From: Streptomyces sp. CB00316
GTDB taxonomy: Bacteria > Actinomycetota > Actinomycetes > Streptomycetales > Streptomycetaceae
Direction: 5' to 3'
Length of the DNA stretch: 64,000 nucleotides
NCBI RefSeq assembly: GCF_001905595.1
Contig: NZ_LIXI01000015.1
Location: 1-64,000, forward strand
The notes under the pieces: model-generated
What the model was told of the DNA's origin: nothing
The model's database searches: none
The model's input: the letters and a program-made list of their open reading frames with translations, nothing else
Translations under genes and position numbers: made by a program
Shown here: positions 34,628 through 43,254 of the stretch, in pieces
Layout: the number at the start of each line of letters is the position of its first letter
Position numbering within the stretch: position 1 is the stretch's first letter

Positions 34628-34915
34628 TCAGACGGCCTGCGTGTAGCGGACGATGGTGTCCTCGCACGGCCCCTCGGCGAACACCTTCAGCGCTTCGAGC
34701 TCGCGGTCATCCGCGGTGAGTTGCCAGCGGAGCTTGGTCGACACCCACTCACCTACATACCGGCACTGCGCCTCCGGGGACGGCGGCATCCAGTCGGCCG
34801 GATCCTTGTCCGACTTCGACCTGTTGGTGCGTGCGGCCACCGCGACGAGGGAAACCTCCGACCCCTGGTCATTCGCATACGCCTCACGCCGCGCTGCCGT
34901 CCAGGCCGAGGCACC
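34628..34915 (-). pseudogene. 3' half of a GmrSD-type HNH nuclease gene, split by insertion
   Basis: Reads ASAWTAARREAYAND through RTNRSKSDKDPADWMPP to EDTIVRYTQAV, which aligns with the last 95 residues of the intact nuclease at 44525 (DYDWTPERREAYAND-like, SNRSKADRDPAQWMPP, DSVVEYESVS). It keeps the Asn and the C-terminal part of the HNH fold but has no start or signal peptide. Its missing 5' half is at 41572-41958 on the same strand. The two join exactly at 34915/41572. Confidence 0.85.
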
Positions 34916-35015
34916 AGCTGGCGGGGAGCGTCATTCGAACCGTGCAGTATTCCCGGCTCCGAAGCAGCTGACAGGCACAGGCGGAAACGTTCAGCGGCCG
35001 TCGCGGCGCCATTCG

Positions 35016-35068
35016 TTGGCTTTGTCCACGAGAATGGACAGCAATTGTTCAGCACTTCGGACAGCACT
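35016..35068. repeat. 53-bp direct repeat, left copy
   Basis: About 90% identical to 36676-36728. It includes TGTCCA-N6-TGGACA (perfect palindrome in this copy) and CAATTGTTCAGCAC. This copy has no gene downstream within the element, only the boundary at 34916. Confidence 0.7.
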
Positions 35069-35290
35069 GGGGGGAGCTCTCGAATCGAACAGCGAGCAGT
35101 TGCAAGGAGCGGCGTTACGGCATCGAACCGATCGCCCAACTGCGCGATACTCCTCGGCTCTCACCGCGCCAAGGGCGGCGCGGTCCAGTTCTCTTCGCGC
35201 GCCGCCAGATGGGTGACAGACACCGGTAGGCCGGGGCGGGTGGGGCCCCTGCCGACCGGTGATCAGGACCGGTCGGCGGGAGCGCGGTGA

Positions 35291-36562
35291 TCAGCTGGCG
35301 TCTTCCTCGGCGGCGATCTGTGCCTGCACTTCGGCGCTGTCGGTGCCGGCGGCGCGGTTGCCGTAGCCGCGGTGGATGACCATGAGTTGGTCTTGCGTGC
35401 CGTTCTTGTCGCGGTAGACGACGACCGCTGGTCCGGCGCCGCTGGTGTGGCCGGGGAACTTCTGGTCGTCGGTCCAGGGGCCGCTGCCGGGCTTGTAGCT
35501 GGTCCACCACAGGTTCTGGTCCCCGTTGCCGTGGCCGCGGTGGACGCAGTAGAGCCTGTTGTCGAAGACTGCCAGGCCGGGCCCTTCCAGGCTGGAGTGG
35601 GCGCGGAACCGGTTGTCCGAGCCCCAGCCCCCGGCGCTCGTGTAGGTGGTGTGCCACAGGGACGTGTCGTTGCCGCTGCCTCGGTGGACCATGTGGAGGG
35701 TGCTGCCATACACCGCCAGTGCGGGGTTCGAGGCTGTGGAGTGGCCGGGGAGCGGGGTGTCTTGGGTCCAGCCCCCCGAGCTAGTGAAGGTGGTGTGCCA
35801 CAGCGTGCTGTCAGAGGTGGCGCCCTTGTGGACGCAGTGCAGCTTCTGGTCGTACACCGCCAGAGCCGGGCCGACAGAGCTGGAATGGGCGCCGAGCGGC
35901 CTGTCTGCGGACCAGCCACGGCCGTCGAAGGTGGTGTGCCACAACTTGGTGTCGCTGCCGTGCCCGCGGTGAACGCAGTGCAGTTTCCCGTCGTACACCG
36001 CCAGAGCCGGGCCGGCGGCGCTGGAGTGGGCGCCGAACTCCGTGTCCACAGACCAGCCGTTGTCGGGGTCGAACGAGGTCCACCACAGCTGCTGGTCGTC
36101 GAAGCCGCGGTGGACGAGGATCAGACGGCCGTTGAACACCGCCGCCGCCGGGTTCGCGGCGCTGGCATGGGCCGGGAACATGGTGTCCTCGTTCCACTGA
36201 AAGTGACCGGTATCCGCGCTTCGGCCGAACACCGTCCACCACAAGTTGGGGTCCTCGGAGGGATTGATACCGATCGGGATGAGCATCGTCGGCGAGATCC
36301 ACGGCGAGACCAACTTGCAGCCATACCCCCTCGACACCGCCTGCACCCAGACCTTCTGCGCCATGGCCGCCAGAGTGACCAGCGTCGACAGGGGCTCCTT
36401 GAGAGCTTCGCCGAGGATGTCCGCGAGGAGGTCCTTGATCTCCAGGTACGCGTCCACCGCCGCCTGGTTCAGGTGAACCTCAAAACCCCACCACTTCGCC
36501 TCGAACCGAACGGTGGCACCCAGCGCCTCCAGCTCCGTGCGTGCGTGCTCCGCCCTTTCCAC
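35291..36562 (-). CDS. Beta-propeller lectin-like protein (element cargo)
   Basis: About 423 residues. After a helical N-terminal part (FEVHLNQAAVDAYLEIKDLL) come at least six repeats of about 48 residues with the pattern GPALAVYDGKLHCVHRG..D..LWHTTF...GW, i.e. HRG-x-D-x-LWWT, typical of beta-propeller sugar-binding proteins. GTG 36562 is the first usable start in frame. However, an upstream ATG at about 36642 (MAIDQSTESQDS) in another frame, followed by natural sequence (LAANSGLYDTPPPELVERAE) in this frame, suggests a small frameshift near 36605. No classical signal peptide is seen. It is cargo of the 6.66-kb element. Confidence 0.7.
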   Translation of the reverse strand: MERAEHARTELEALGATVRFEAKWWGFEVHLNQAAVDAYLEIKDLLADILGEALKEPLSTLVTLAAMAQKVWVQAVSRGYGCKLVSPWISPTMLIPIGINPSEDPNLWWTVFGRSADTGHFQWNEDTMFPAHASAANPAAAVFNGRLILVHRGFDDQQLWWTSFDPDNGWSVDTEFGAHSSAAGPALAVYDGKLHCVHRGHGSDTKLWHTTFDGRGWSADRPLGAHSSSVGPALAVYDQKLHCVHKGATSDSTLWHTTFTSSGGWTQDTPLPGHSTASNPALAVYGSTLHMVHRGSGNDTSLWHTTYTSAGGWGSDNRFRAHSSLEGPGLAVFDNRLYCVHRGHGNGDQNLWWTSYKPGSGPWTDDQKFPGHTSGAGPAVVVYRDKNGTQDQLMVIHRGYGNRAAGTDSAEVQAQIAAEEDAS

Positions 36563-36931
36563 CAGCTCCGGCGGTGGCGTGTCGTAGAGCCCGCTGTTCG
36601 CGGCGAGCTGTCCTGGGACTCGGTGGACTGGTCAATGGCCATGGTTTCCCTCTCCACTGGCGAGTGTCGTACGAATTGGCCTTGTCCACGAGTTTGGACG
36701 GCAATTGTTCAGCACTCCGGACAGCACTCAGCCCTGCCGGCGTTCGATTTGAGGGCAGGGTCGGGGCAGTCGGGAACAGCCAGTGGGAGCGGACCGCCTG
36801 GCAGGAAGGGCCGTGGCTCGGCGCGGTGCCGGGGCTCAAGGCCATGTAGAGCGCCGCCGTGGGCGGGCGCGTGCGCCCTCGCTCCCGTCCGCGGCAGGCG
36901 GTCTTCCGTACCACCGCGTCCGGATCGGCCA
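36563..36931. other. Upstream region of the lectin-like gene
   Basis: 369 bp with the right copy of the 53-bp repeat (36676-36728) and the broken continuation of the ankyrin/HEAT gene (DPDAVVRKTACRGRERG-like frame at about 36840-36930). No separate gene. Confidence 0.4.
36676..36728. repeat. 53-bp direct repeat, right copy, upstream of the lectin-like gene
   Basis: Matches 35016-35068 with about five differences. It lies just upstream of the lectin-like gene, so it is likely to contain that gene's promoter or operator. Confidence 0.7.
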
Positions 36932-37858
36932 TCAGCCCCCGGCTGTCGCCAGGCGCGGATCGGGATGGCCGGCGTGCGGCAGAAGGGCTGTCTCCGCGCG
37001 GGGGTCGCTGTGTTCTCCAAGAGCGACCAGCACCTCGGTGAGGACGGCGACGTCCGTCTCTGCGGCCGCCCAGCCGGTGAACAGGTCCAGAGCGGGACCA
37101 GCGAACGCGTCCTCGTCGCTGTCGTCGAACAGATGAATAAGGCGGAGCACCTCGGCACCGAACAATCGGCGGGATGGGTCCGGGCTCGTACGCAGTACCG
37201 CCGCAGCGGCCCAGGTCGCCTCCTCTCGCCGTCCACTCAACTGGAAGCTGGCACGGCTCCACGTTGCATGGTCCTGCTGATCGACCTGGGCCAACGCGCG
37301 GTCCATCAGCTCCTCGAACGAGGTTCGTACCCCGAGCAGTTCCTCGACGTACGTGAGGATCGCCCCATGGCCGTCCCGCGCACTCATGCCACCAAGGGTG
37401 AACTCGACGACGCTGTCGTACTCGCCGTCTTGAACCCGCTTACGACCGACAGCGTCCCGGGATCCGGTACGGCGTCGCAGCTCGGCCTCGACCCCCGTCT
37501 CGTGCCAGCGGCGCGCGAGGTCCCGGGCCTCCCGGAGTTCGATCTCGGGATACCTGCCGCGGATCTCGTGGTCCAGGAGCGCCTCGAACAGAGCGGGCGA
37601 ACCCGAGTCGACCGCCTCACTCAGAGGGATGAGGTCATCGGGTCGGCTCTGGCCCGAATCCGCACCATACTGAAGCAGCAGTTGGGCGATGCGCCCGGCG
37701 TGCATCCGGACGGCCAGGCAGAACGCGGCGTCCAGGTAGTCGGAGTCGCTGTGCTCGTGGAGAAGGATCCTCACCAGGTCCGTGTCTCCAGCCTGGACCG
37801 CGGAGATCAGGGAGGACTGGCCGTCCACTGCATTGCTCGTACCCGTACCCACGCCCAT
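36932..37858 (-). CDS. Ankyrin/HEAT-repeat protein, 3' end probably truncated
   Basis: 308 residues from ATG 37858. N-terminal ankyrin-like helices (SSLISAVQAGDTDLVRILL, GRIAQLLLQYGAD, LIPLSEAVDSGSPALFEALL), then a charged middle and HEAT-like helices (AVLTEVLVALGEHSDPRAETALLPHAGHPDPRLAT). The family normally continues with more HEAT repeats. Here the frame stops at AGG, while another frame offers LMADPDAVVRKTA, a natural continuation. So a frameshift near 36940 is likely. Such proteins act as binding scaffolds; in Streptomyces their role is not known to me. Cargo of the 6.66-kb element. Confidence 0.65.
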   Translation of the reverse strand: MGVGTGTSNAVDGQSSLISAVQAGDTDLVRILLHEHSDSDYLDAAFCLAVRMHAGRIAQLLLQYGADSGQSRPDDLIPLSEAVDSGSPALFEALLDHEIRGRYPEIELREARDLARRWHETGVEAELRRRTGSRDAVGRKRVQDGEYDSVVEFTLGGMSARDGHGAILTYVEELLGVRTSFEELMDRALAQVDQQDHATWSRASFQLSGRREEATWAAAAVLRTSPDPSRRLFGAEVLRLIHLFDDSDEDAFAGPALDLFTGWAAAETDVAVLTEVLVALGEHSDPRAETALLPHAGHPDPRLATAGG

Positions 37859-37888
37859 GATTCTGTTCCCCCGTAGCGTTCTCGCAGC

Positions 37889-39949
37889 TCAGTGTAGATC
37901 TGCCGAAATCGGCCCGACGGGGCGGATAACAGCCGGCACGGCCTGGCGGACTTGCCTGACGACCGAATCAGGGCCGGGGTATGGAGGCCCGTCAGCAAGG
38001 GCACGCTGGCGTGCTTGGAGGTAGGCGGTCCAGTCGGTGGCGGCACGGCGGCGCCACTGGACGGCTGTGATCGGGTGGAGGCCGAGCATCGGGCCGAGGA
38101 CTGCGGGCGGCAGGTCGCCAGCGAGGGCCACCAGGGCGGTGGTACGGGCGGGCCGGTTGGGGATGTGACAGGCGGCCAGGCGTCGGCTGAGAGCCGCGGC
38201 GGAGATGTGGGCACCGGGCAGGTGGCCGGGGAACAGCCAGCCGGCACTCGTGTTCACGGCCCAGCCCTGGGGAGAGGGGCGGTCGGCGAGGGTGGTCAAG
38301 AGGTCGGCCAGAGTGGTGGGGAGCGGGATCGGGGTCCTGCCCAAAGTGAGGAACGTCGTCCCGTCTCCGGTGGTCAGGGCGGTGGTGGGTAGGGCAGCGA
38401 TCCGGGTGAGGTGTTGGCCGAACAGCAGGAGGATCGCGCCGGCGGCCCGGACGTCGAGGTCGAGGCGGGTGTCGGTGAGGCACTGGTGGAGGAGGTCCCA
38501 GTGGGAGTCCTCGTCCAGGCCGACCGGGTCGGCCTTCGGGCGGTGCGGCACGAGGAGGTCGCGGGCGTGGTGGCGGCGGTGGGCCCAGACGACGAAGTCA
38601 CGGACTTCGTAGCGTGTTCCTGGGTTGGCCGCGAGCCAGGTGTCGAGGCGGCCTTGGTCGAGAGTGGCGATGGTCAGGCCGTGGCCGGTGATGGTGGTGA
38701 GGAGTTCAGCGGCGAGATTGATGCGGGTGTAGGCCCAGCGGATCCGGTGCTTGACCCCGCCGGCCCGGACGGCCTGGTGGCGTTTGGCACGGGGCAGCAG
38801 GGACCAGCGGACGTAGGCGCGGAGCAGGGCTCCGTGCTCGGGATGCCGGGCGACGGTCCGCTCCAGGTGCCGGACGATCCGCACCGCGAGTTCGTCCCGG
38901 GGCTCCAGAACCTGGTAGGCGATCAGCAGGCCGCGCAGGTACTCGGCGGTCATCGCCGTGCCACGGCCGTCGATCGTGGCATCGAGGTCGGTGTGGGAGG
39001 GCGGGCGGCCAGTGGCCATGAGGTCGCGCAGGAGGCGGGCAGACCGGGAGCCGCGCAGCCAGTTCAGGACCGTTCCCGCATCTGGAGCCTCGGCCAGCGC
39101 CGCCCGCATCGCCGCGAGCGGCCCGGTGCCCACCGCTTCGGGCACGTCGGTGAACAGCTCCTCCAGGTGGTCGGCGACGGCGCAGCGGTTGCAGACTCGG
39201 CCGACCTTGTAGGAGCGCGGTCCGGCGCAGCGTTCGCAGGCGTAGGGGTCGGGGACGCCTGCGCAGGGCCCGCAGACCCGGCGGTGCTCGGCGCGACCGA
39301 TCAGTACCCGGGCCCGGTCACAGTCCGGGCAGGGCATGGGGTGGCTGCGGGCGGTCCGGTAGCAGGGGGTGCAGACGGGGCCGAGCGGCCATCGTGCGGT
39401 TACGGGGGCGGTGGTGTGGCAGAGCGCGCACGGGGTCGCCGGCCGGGGGCGGCAGTTCGAGCAGGGGTCCAGTTCGGCCGGTTTGCCGCAGGCTGAGCAG
39501 GTGCGGGTAGCCGCGGCCTGTCGGCGGCGGCAGGCCGCGCAGGTGTTCCTGCTCGGTCGTGGTCCGATGGTTCCGCAGAGCGTGCAGGCGCCGATGTTGC
39601 CGCGGTTGGCGAGGGTCCCTTCGCAACCGAGACAGACCCGGCCGCCTGGGACGGCCCGGCGCAGCGGCCGGACGCGTCCGCAGCGCAGGCAGGCCGGGGC
39701 CCGCACTCCGGTGACCCCGTGGTCGGCCAGGGTGGTGATGAGGGCCTGGACGGAACGGGGTGCGGCGGATGCTCCGCTGACCAGGGCGTCGGGGTGGGCG
39801 ATGAGGTGGGCCCGGATGCGGCCGCGGGCGGCAGGGGTCAGGTCGGCGACGATCCGGGCCGCATCCGGATCGGCAAGGTCAGGGAGGGAGGCTGTCATCA
39901 GACGGGCGAGTTCCCGCCAGGTGTCCGGGGCAGAGGCGGGGGCCGTCAT
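37889..39949 (-). CDS. Zinc-ribbon recombinase-like protein, third gene of the module
   Basis: 686 residues from ATG 39949, overlapping the HTH gene stop by 4 bp. Residues about 80-260 hold many C-x2-C pairs (CLRCGRVRPL, CTLCGTIGP, CSACGKPAEL, CALCHTTAP, CPDCDRARV, CERCAGPRS), so several zinc ribbons. The C-terminal 250 residues resemble a degenerate tyrosine-recombinase domain (LLLFGQHLTRIAALP, HISAAALSRRLAACHIPNRP, LGPMLGLHPITAVQWRRR), but a clean H-x-x-R box and the nucleophilic Tyr are not obvious. By analogy with TnpB of Tn554 it may be a partner subunit. The homologous place at 60918 holds a similar protein. Confidence 0.68.
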   Translation of the reverse strand: MTAPASAPDTWRELARLMTASLPDLADPDAARIVADLTPAARGRIRAHLIAHPDALVSGASAAPRSVQALITTLADHGVTGVRAPACLRCGRVRPLRRAVPGGRVCLGCEGTLANRGNIGACTLCGTIGPRPSRNTCAACRRRQAAATRTCSACGKPAELDPCSNCRPRPATPCALCHTTAPVTARWPLGPVCTPCYRTARSHPMPCPDCDRARVLIGRAEHRRVCGPCAGVPDPYACERCAGPRSYKVGRVCNRCAVADHLEELFTDVPEAVGTGPLAAMRAALAEAPDAGTVLNWLRGSRSARLLRDLMATGRPPSHTDLDATIDGRGTAMTAEYLRGLLIAYQVLEPRDELAVRIVRHLERTVARHPEHGALLRAYVRWSLLPRAKRHQAVRAGGVKHRIRWAYTRINLAAELLTTITGHGLTIATLDQGRLDTWLAANPGTRYEVRDFVVWAHRRHHARDLLVPHRPKADPVGLDEDSHWDLLHQCLTDTRLDLDVRAAGAILLLFGQHLTRIAALPTTALTTGDGTTFLTLGRTPIPLPTTLADLLTTLADRPSPQGWAVNTSAGWLFPGHLPGAHISAAALSRRLAACHIPNRPARTTALVALAGDLPPAVLGPMLGLHPITAVQWRRRAATDWTAYLQARQRALADGPPYPGPDSVVRQVRQAVPAVIRPVGPISADLH

Positions 39950-40281
39950 CGGTCTCCCGGCCGGGTCAGGCGTACGCGGCGAGCCGGCGGGGCCTTCGCG
40001 ACGGCGGTAGTCTCGCCGGTCGCGGTCGGCTTGGCGACCTGGACGTGGGTCTCGGTGACGGTGATCAGGTCCGCCGGGGTGACGTGGAGGATCGAGCAGA
40101 GCGCGGCCAGCACGTCCATCGACAGCCTCTGCGGGACCTGGGCGACGAGACGGTAGACCTGCTCGCGGGAGAGATGGACCCCGTGCTCGGCCAGGGCCGG
40201 GATCAGATCGGTGGTCTGGAACATGTCCCGCTCGGCCATCAGCCGGCGCAGGTTCCACACGATCCCCATGCGCTTCACCAC
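39946..40281 (-). CDS. Small XRE-type HTH protein, second gene of the module
   Basis: 111 residues from GTG 40281, overlapping the recombinase stop by 7 bp. The N-terminus MGIVWNLRRLMAERDM, followed by LIPALAEHGVHLSREQVYRLVAQ and a C-terminal LCSILHVTPADLI, is a Cro/C1-type helix-turn-helix as in small autoregulators. The C-terminal tail is Pro/Thr-rich. In the second module at 63306 a protein with the same opening (KWNLRWVAAQRDI) and position is found. Probably controls or aids recombination. Confidence 0.75.
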   Translation of the reverse strand: MVKRMGIVWNLRRLMAERDMFQTTDLIPALAEHGVHLSREQVYRLVAQVPQRLSMDVLAALCSILHVTPADLITVTETHVQVAKPTATGETTAVAKAPPARRVRLTRPGDR

Positions 40282-41435
40282 GACAGCGCCCCCTCCTCCT
40301 TCGAGCCGGGCTCCAGCCGTCGCCGCAGCGCGCTCTCGATCAGCCGGTTGCGGTACTCGTCAGACACCCACGTGTACAAGGCTGTCGTCGAGCCGTAGGC
40401 GTGTCCGACCTGCTGCTGCACGAACCGCTCCGGATAGCCGAACTCGACGAGGTGCGTGATGTAGGTGTGCCGCAGGCAGTGCAGGTCCAGCTCGCCCGGC
40501 AGCCCGGCACGCTCGCGCACCGAAGCGAACACCTCGTCCAGGCGCCGCACCCCGATCCGACCACACCGCTCCGTCACCCACAACGCCTGATGCCGACCCG
40601 GAGAGAAGCCGAGCCTCACCTCGGCCACCCACTCCTCGATGAGGGGGACGATCCACTCGACCTCCGGAACCGTCAGCACCGTCCGCCGCTTCGGCGGGCT
40701 CCCCCGCGACGCCTTCCCGAACCGCACCTCCACCGCGCCCACCCGCCCGTACTGCGGCGCCCGCGGATTCCGCCGCAGGTCGGCCAGATCCAACATCACC
40801 GTCTCCCGGCGCCGCGTCCCGTAGGCGTAGACCTGTTTGAGGAGGATCGCGTCCCGCCACGCCGCGAGCACCCCCTTACGCCGCTTCCGGCGGGTCTCCT
40901 CAACCCGATCATCGGCGGCATCAAAGAACATCTGGAGCTCGTCGAACGTCAGCGCCCGCCGTCCGGGCCGGCCCTCGTACTCCACGACGTGAGCCGCGGT
41001 GTTCCAGTCGTGACACACCTGAACCGGGAACCGGCCGAACTCCTCCGAGCAGGCCGCCGCCCAGCCGTACCGCGCGTCGGTGATGAACGCGCAGAACATC
41101 TCCAAGTCGCCCTGCTGCCCCCGCACCGTCGACCACACCAGCTCGCCGCGCGAGAGCCTGGCAGAGAAGTACGCCTCGACGTCCTCGGGCGCCCAGTCCC
41201 AGGGGTAGGTGCCGGTGAACTCGGCGAACCGACGTACCAGACTGACCCGGTCGCCGATCGTCTTCTTCGTCAGCAGCCGACTGCGCTGCTGGTGTTCCCA
41301 CCCGGTCAGCATCGCGGCGAACATCGCCGCCTCCGGATCCAACGCGGCCACCTTCGCCGCCCGCACAAGCCGGACCGCCCCAGGCAAACTCGCCCTGCTC
41401 AATGCCGCCTCCGAGAGTTGCATCAGATGCAACAT
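40275..41435 (-). CDS. Tyrosine recombinase, first gene of the module
   Basis: 386 residues with an N-terminal SAM-like binding domain (LTKKTIGDRVSLVRRF) and a catalytic domain showing Arg I (YAYGTRRRE), HxxR (LHCLRHTYITHLVEFGYPE), a later His (VGHAYGSTTALY) and the nucleophile Tyr of LYTWVS. It cleaves and rejoins DNA through a phosphotyrosine. ATG 41435 is the first start; a GGAGG lies about 14 nt upstream. It is 136 bp from the right end of the element, as expected for a transposase beside its end. It belongs to the phage-integrase family and is not a serine recombinase. Confidence 0.85.
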   Translation of the reverse strand: MLHLMQLSEAALSRASLPGAVRLVRAAKVAALDPEAAMFAAMLTGWEHQQRSRLLTKKTIGDRVSLVRRFAEFTGTYPWDWAPEDVEAYFSARLSRGELVWSTVRGQQGDLEMFCAFITDARYGWAAACSEEFGRFPVQVCHDWNTAAHVVEYEGRPGRRALTFDELQMFFDAADDRVEETRRKRRKGVLAAWRDAILLKQVYAYGTRRRETVMLDLADLRRNPRAPQYGRVGAVEVRFGKASRGSPPKRRTVLTVPEVEWIVPLIEEWVAEVRLGFSPGRHQALWVTERCGRIGVRRLDEVFASVRERAGLPGELDLHCLRHTYITHLVEFGYPERFVQQQVGHAYGSTTALYTWVSDEYRNRLIESALRRRLEPGSKEEGALSW

Positions 41436-41571
41436 CGTGGCGTTGAACGCCCCTCCGCAGGTCAGAACGCACCTACCGTCACCTCTACGAGTGACAACCC
41501 CATCCCCGACCTACCCCGTGCCGTCAGCGTGCAGGAGCAGAATGATGCGTCGAGCCCAACTCCGCCTACTT

Positions 41572-41958
41572 GGAGTCCCATGCCTCGGCGAGCGGCACCA
41601 TGTGGTCGATGTCGAGGGAGCTGGCGCTGGTGACTTCTTGGCCGTCGTAGTAGCTGACCCAGGTGCCGCCGGTCAGCTTGCACCCGGGCTCCACAGTCGG
41701 CGCGACAACGGCTTCGGCCAGGAGCACCTCGTTGCGAGTGTTGCACCCGTCGCCAGCGTCGTCGCCGCCGTTCCAGTGCTTGAACTTGGTGCGGGTGTAG
41801 CCGGTGCGGTCCTCCTCGGTGACCGTCACCAGGGTGACCGCGTCGGCCAGCGTCGTCACCTCGGGTGCCGGGGCTGCCTGCGCGGCCGCAGAGAAAAGAA
41901 GGGGAACAAGGGCAAGGGAGAGTGCACCGAAGCCGCGCACAAGGTTCTTGATCACCAC
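41572..41958 (-). pseudogene. 5' half of a GmrSD-type HNH nuclease gene, split by insertion
   Basis: Begins with a Sec-type signal peptide (MVIKNLVRGFGALSLALVPLLFSAAAQAA) and runs to LDIDHMVPLAEAWDS, the HNH core, where the intact paralogue at 44525 continues GAYDWTPERR. Here the frame reads Lys then stop inside the inserted element. Upstream is a 15-bp inverted repeat (41986-42034). The 3' half is at 34628-34915. The gene product would have been an exported nuclease of the DUF1524 type. Confidence 0.85.
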
Positions 41959-41985
41959 GGCGTTCTACCGGCCGCGTCCTACCCT

Positions 41986-42034
41986 GGTGACCACCTTCCC
42001 TCGGTGCTCACCCAGCCGGGGGAAGGTGGTCACC
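41986..42034. promoter_or_regulatory. Long inverted repeat upstream of the split nuclease gene
   Basis: GGTGACCACCTTCCC and its exact complement GGGAAGGTGGTCACC separated by 19 nt, lying 28 bp upstream of the 5' half of the split nuclease. It could be an operator or a terminator for the region to its right. Confidence 0.45.
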
Positions 42035-42399
42035 GGAGAAACGCTCCGGCAGCCCCGCTGTCCCACTCGCGTACACGCACCCCACCCCACGGGCCTAGGC
42101 ATTACGGCGGTGCCGGTGGTGGACCGCGACCTCGGGGGCAGCCGGCCGGGCCGGCTCCCTGCAGTCACGGACCCGGGTGTCGACGTACGGCCGCGCGAAC
42201 CGCCGGCTCAACCGCCCCAGCAGCCCTGACCGTCACGGGGAGCGGGGGCGGATTATTCAGTCGTGGCCGACGCCGCTCACGGCGATCGGCTCCTCCGCCC
42301 TCTTTCAGCCGCCGGAGTGCTTGCCGCGGCGTGGGACGCAGCGCGAGTGCCGGGGCGAGCACGGGCCCGCCGTCGGGACGGGTTCTCTGGGTTGTTGGC
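42035..42399. other. Gap
   Basis: About 365 bp without a believable gene; reading frames are Arg/Pro-rich shadows. It may end the leftward sigma operon. Nothing definite seen. Confidence 0.3.
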
Positions 42400-43254
42400 T
42401 CATCCCCATGCCCAGGTGCGGTGGCGGCGGGAGGTCGCGATCAGGGGCCTGGAGGTCTTGGGTCGTGGTTGGAGTCGGTTGCGGATGCGGGCGGGGGTGG
42501 TGTCGGTGGCGATGAGGGTGCGGATGTGGTCGGTGAAGTCGGGGTCGGTCAGGGGCAGATCGAAGTCGTCGACGTAGCCGACGGCGGCCGGGGCGTAGTC
42601 GATGACGGCTCCGACGGTGGCCGGGACGGGGGCGGGGCCGGTTCTGAGAGCGCCGAGGATACGCAGGGCGGTGGGTAGCAGGCTCGCGTCCGTGGTGGAG
42701 ACGTCGTTGAGTGCGGTGGTGACCGCGTGGGGGACGTGGTCGGTCTGGGTGTCGGGGTCGTTGCGGGTGATGGGCTGGTCGGTGGAGGGGGTGTTCTGGA
42801 GGAGTTCGGTCTGGTCGTGCCACCAGCGGGCGGGTGCGTGTTCGCCGAGGGCGCGGTGGTGGAGGTAGAGGCAGTAGGAGGCGGCGGGGTCGCCGGCTCC
42901 GGCGGCGTACTGCCACCAGAAGCGGGCGTTCTCCTCTGATTCGGCGAGCTGGAGGATGCAGCCCAGGACCCGGGCGCCGGGGGGCTCGGGGAGTTGGGGG
43001 GTGAGGAAGGTGCGCAGGGTTCGCAGGGCGGTGGTGTGGGTGACGACGGCCGCGCAGAGGTTCTTGAGGTTCTGGGCGGCTTCGACGGAGGTCGGCTCGT
43101 CCGCGGCGGTGACTGCGGCTGCCGGGGCGGGGGCCGGGTCGGGGGTGTGGAGGCGGGCGAGGACGCGGGCTTCGGCGGCGTCGATGTCGGCCTGGGTGTA
43201 GGGGGCGGAGACGAGGCGGGCCCGGGAGAGGAATTCATCGATGTGCGGGGTCAT
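42400..43254 (-). CDS. Helical-repeat protein after the sigma factor gene
   Basis: 284 residues from ATG 43254, which overlaps the sigma factor stop by 4 bp. The first part contains YTQADIDAAEARVLARL and the middle contains Sel1/TPR-like helices (RVLGCILQLAESEENARFWWQYAAGAGDPAASYCLYLHHRALGEHAPARWWHDQ). The remainder is acidic and Thr/Asp-rich with a YVDDFDLPLTD stretch. It may be a partner of the sigma factor, but no zinc-binding anti-sigma motif is present. Reading frame supported by the coupled starts. Confidence 0.7.
   Translation of the reverse strand: MTPHIDEFLSRARLVSAPYTQADIDAAEARVLARLHTPDPAPAPAAAVTAADEPTSVEAAQNLKNLCAAVVTHTTALRTLRTFLTPQLPEPPGARVLGCILQLAESEENARFWWQYAAGAGDPAASYCLYLHHRALGEHAPARWWHDQTELLQNTPSTDQPITRNDPDTQTDHVPHAVTTALNDVSTTDASLLPTALRILGALRTGPAPVPATVGAVIDYAPAAVGYVDDFDLPLTDPDFTDHIRTLIATDTTPARIRNRLQPRPKTSRPLIATSRRHRTWAWG

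Larger units (their letters stand above)
34916..41571 (-). mobile_element. 6.66-kb Tn554-like element with three-gene recombination module
   Basis: Everything between the two halves of the split nuclease. Removing it joins ..GACTCC to GGTGCC.. and restores the conserved DSGA in frame, so the ends are known to within a few bases. No target duplication is visible; the ends show only a weak inverted match (AGCTGGCGGGG at the left, AAGTAGGCGGAG at the right read inward). It holds, from its right end, the recombinase, HTH and zinc-ribbon genes, then the ankyrin/HEAT and beta-propeller cargo genes, all on the reverse strand. Absence of target duplication and of clear terminal repeats is how Tn554-family elements behave. 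Confidence 0.75.
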
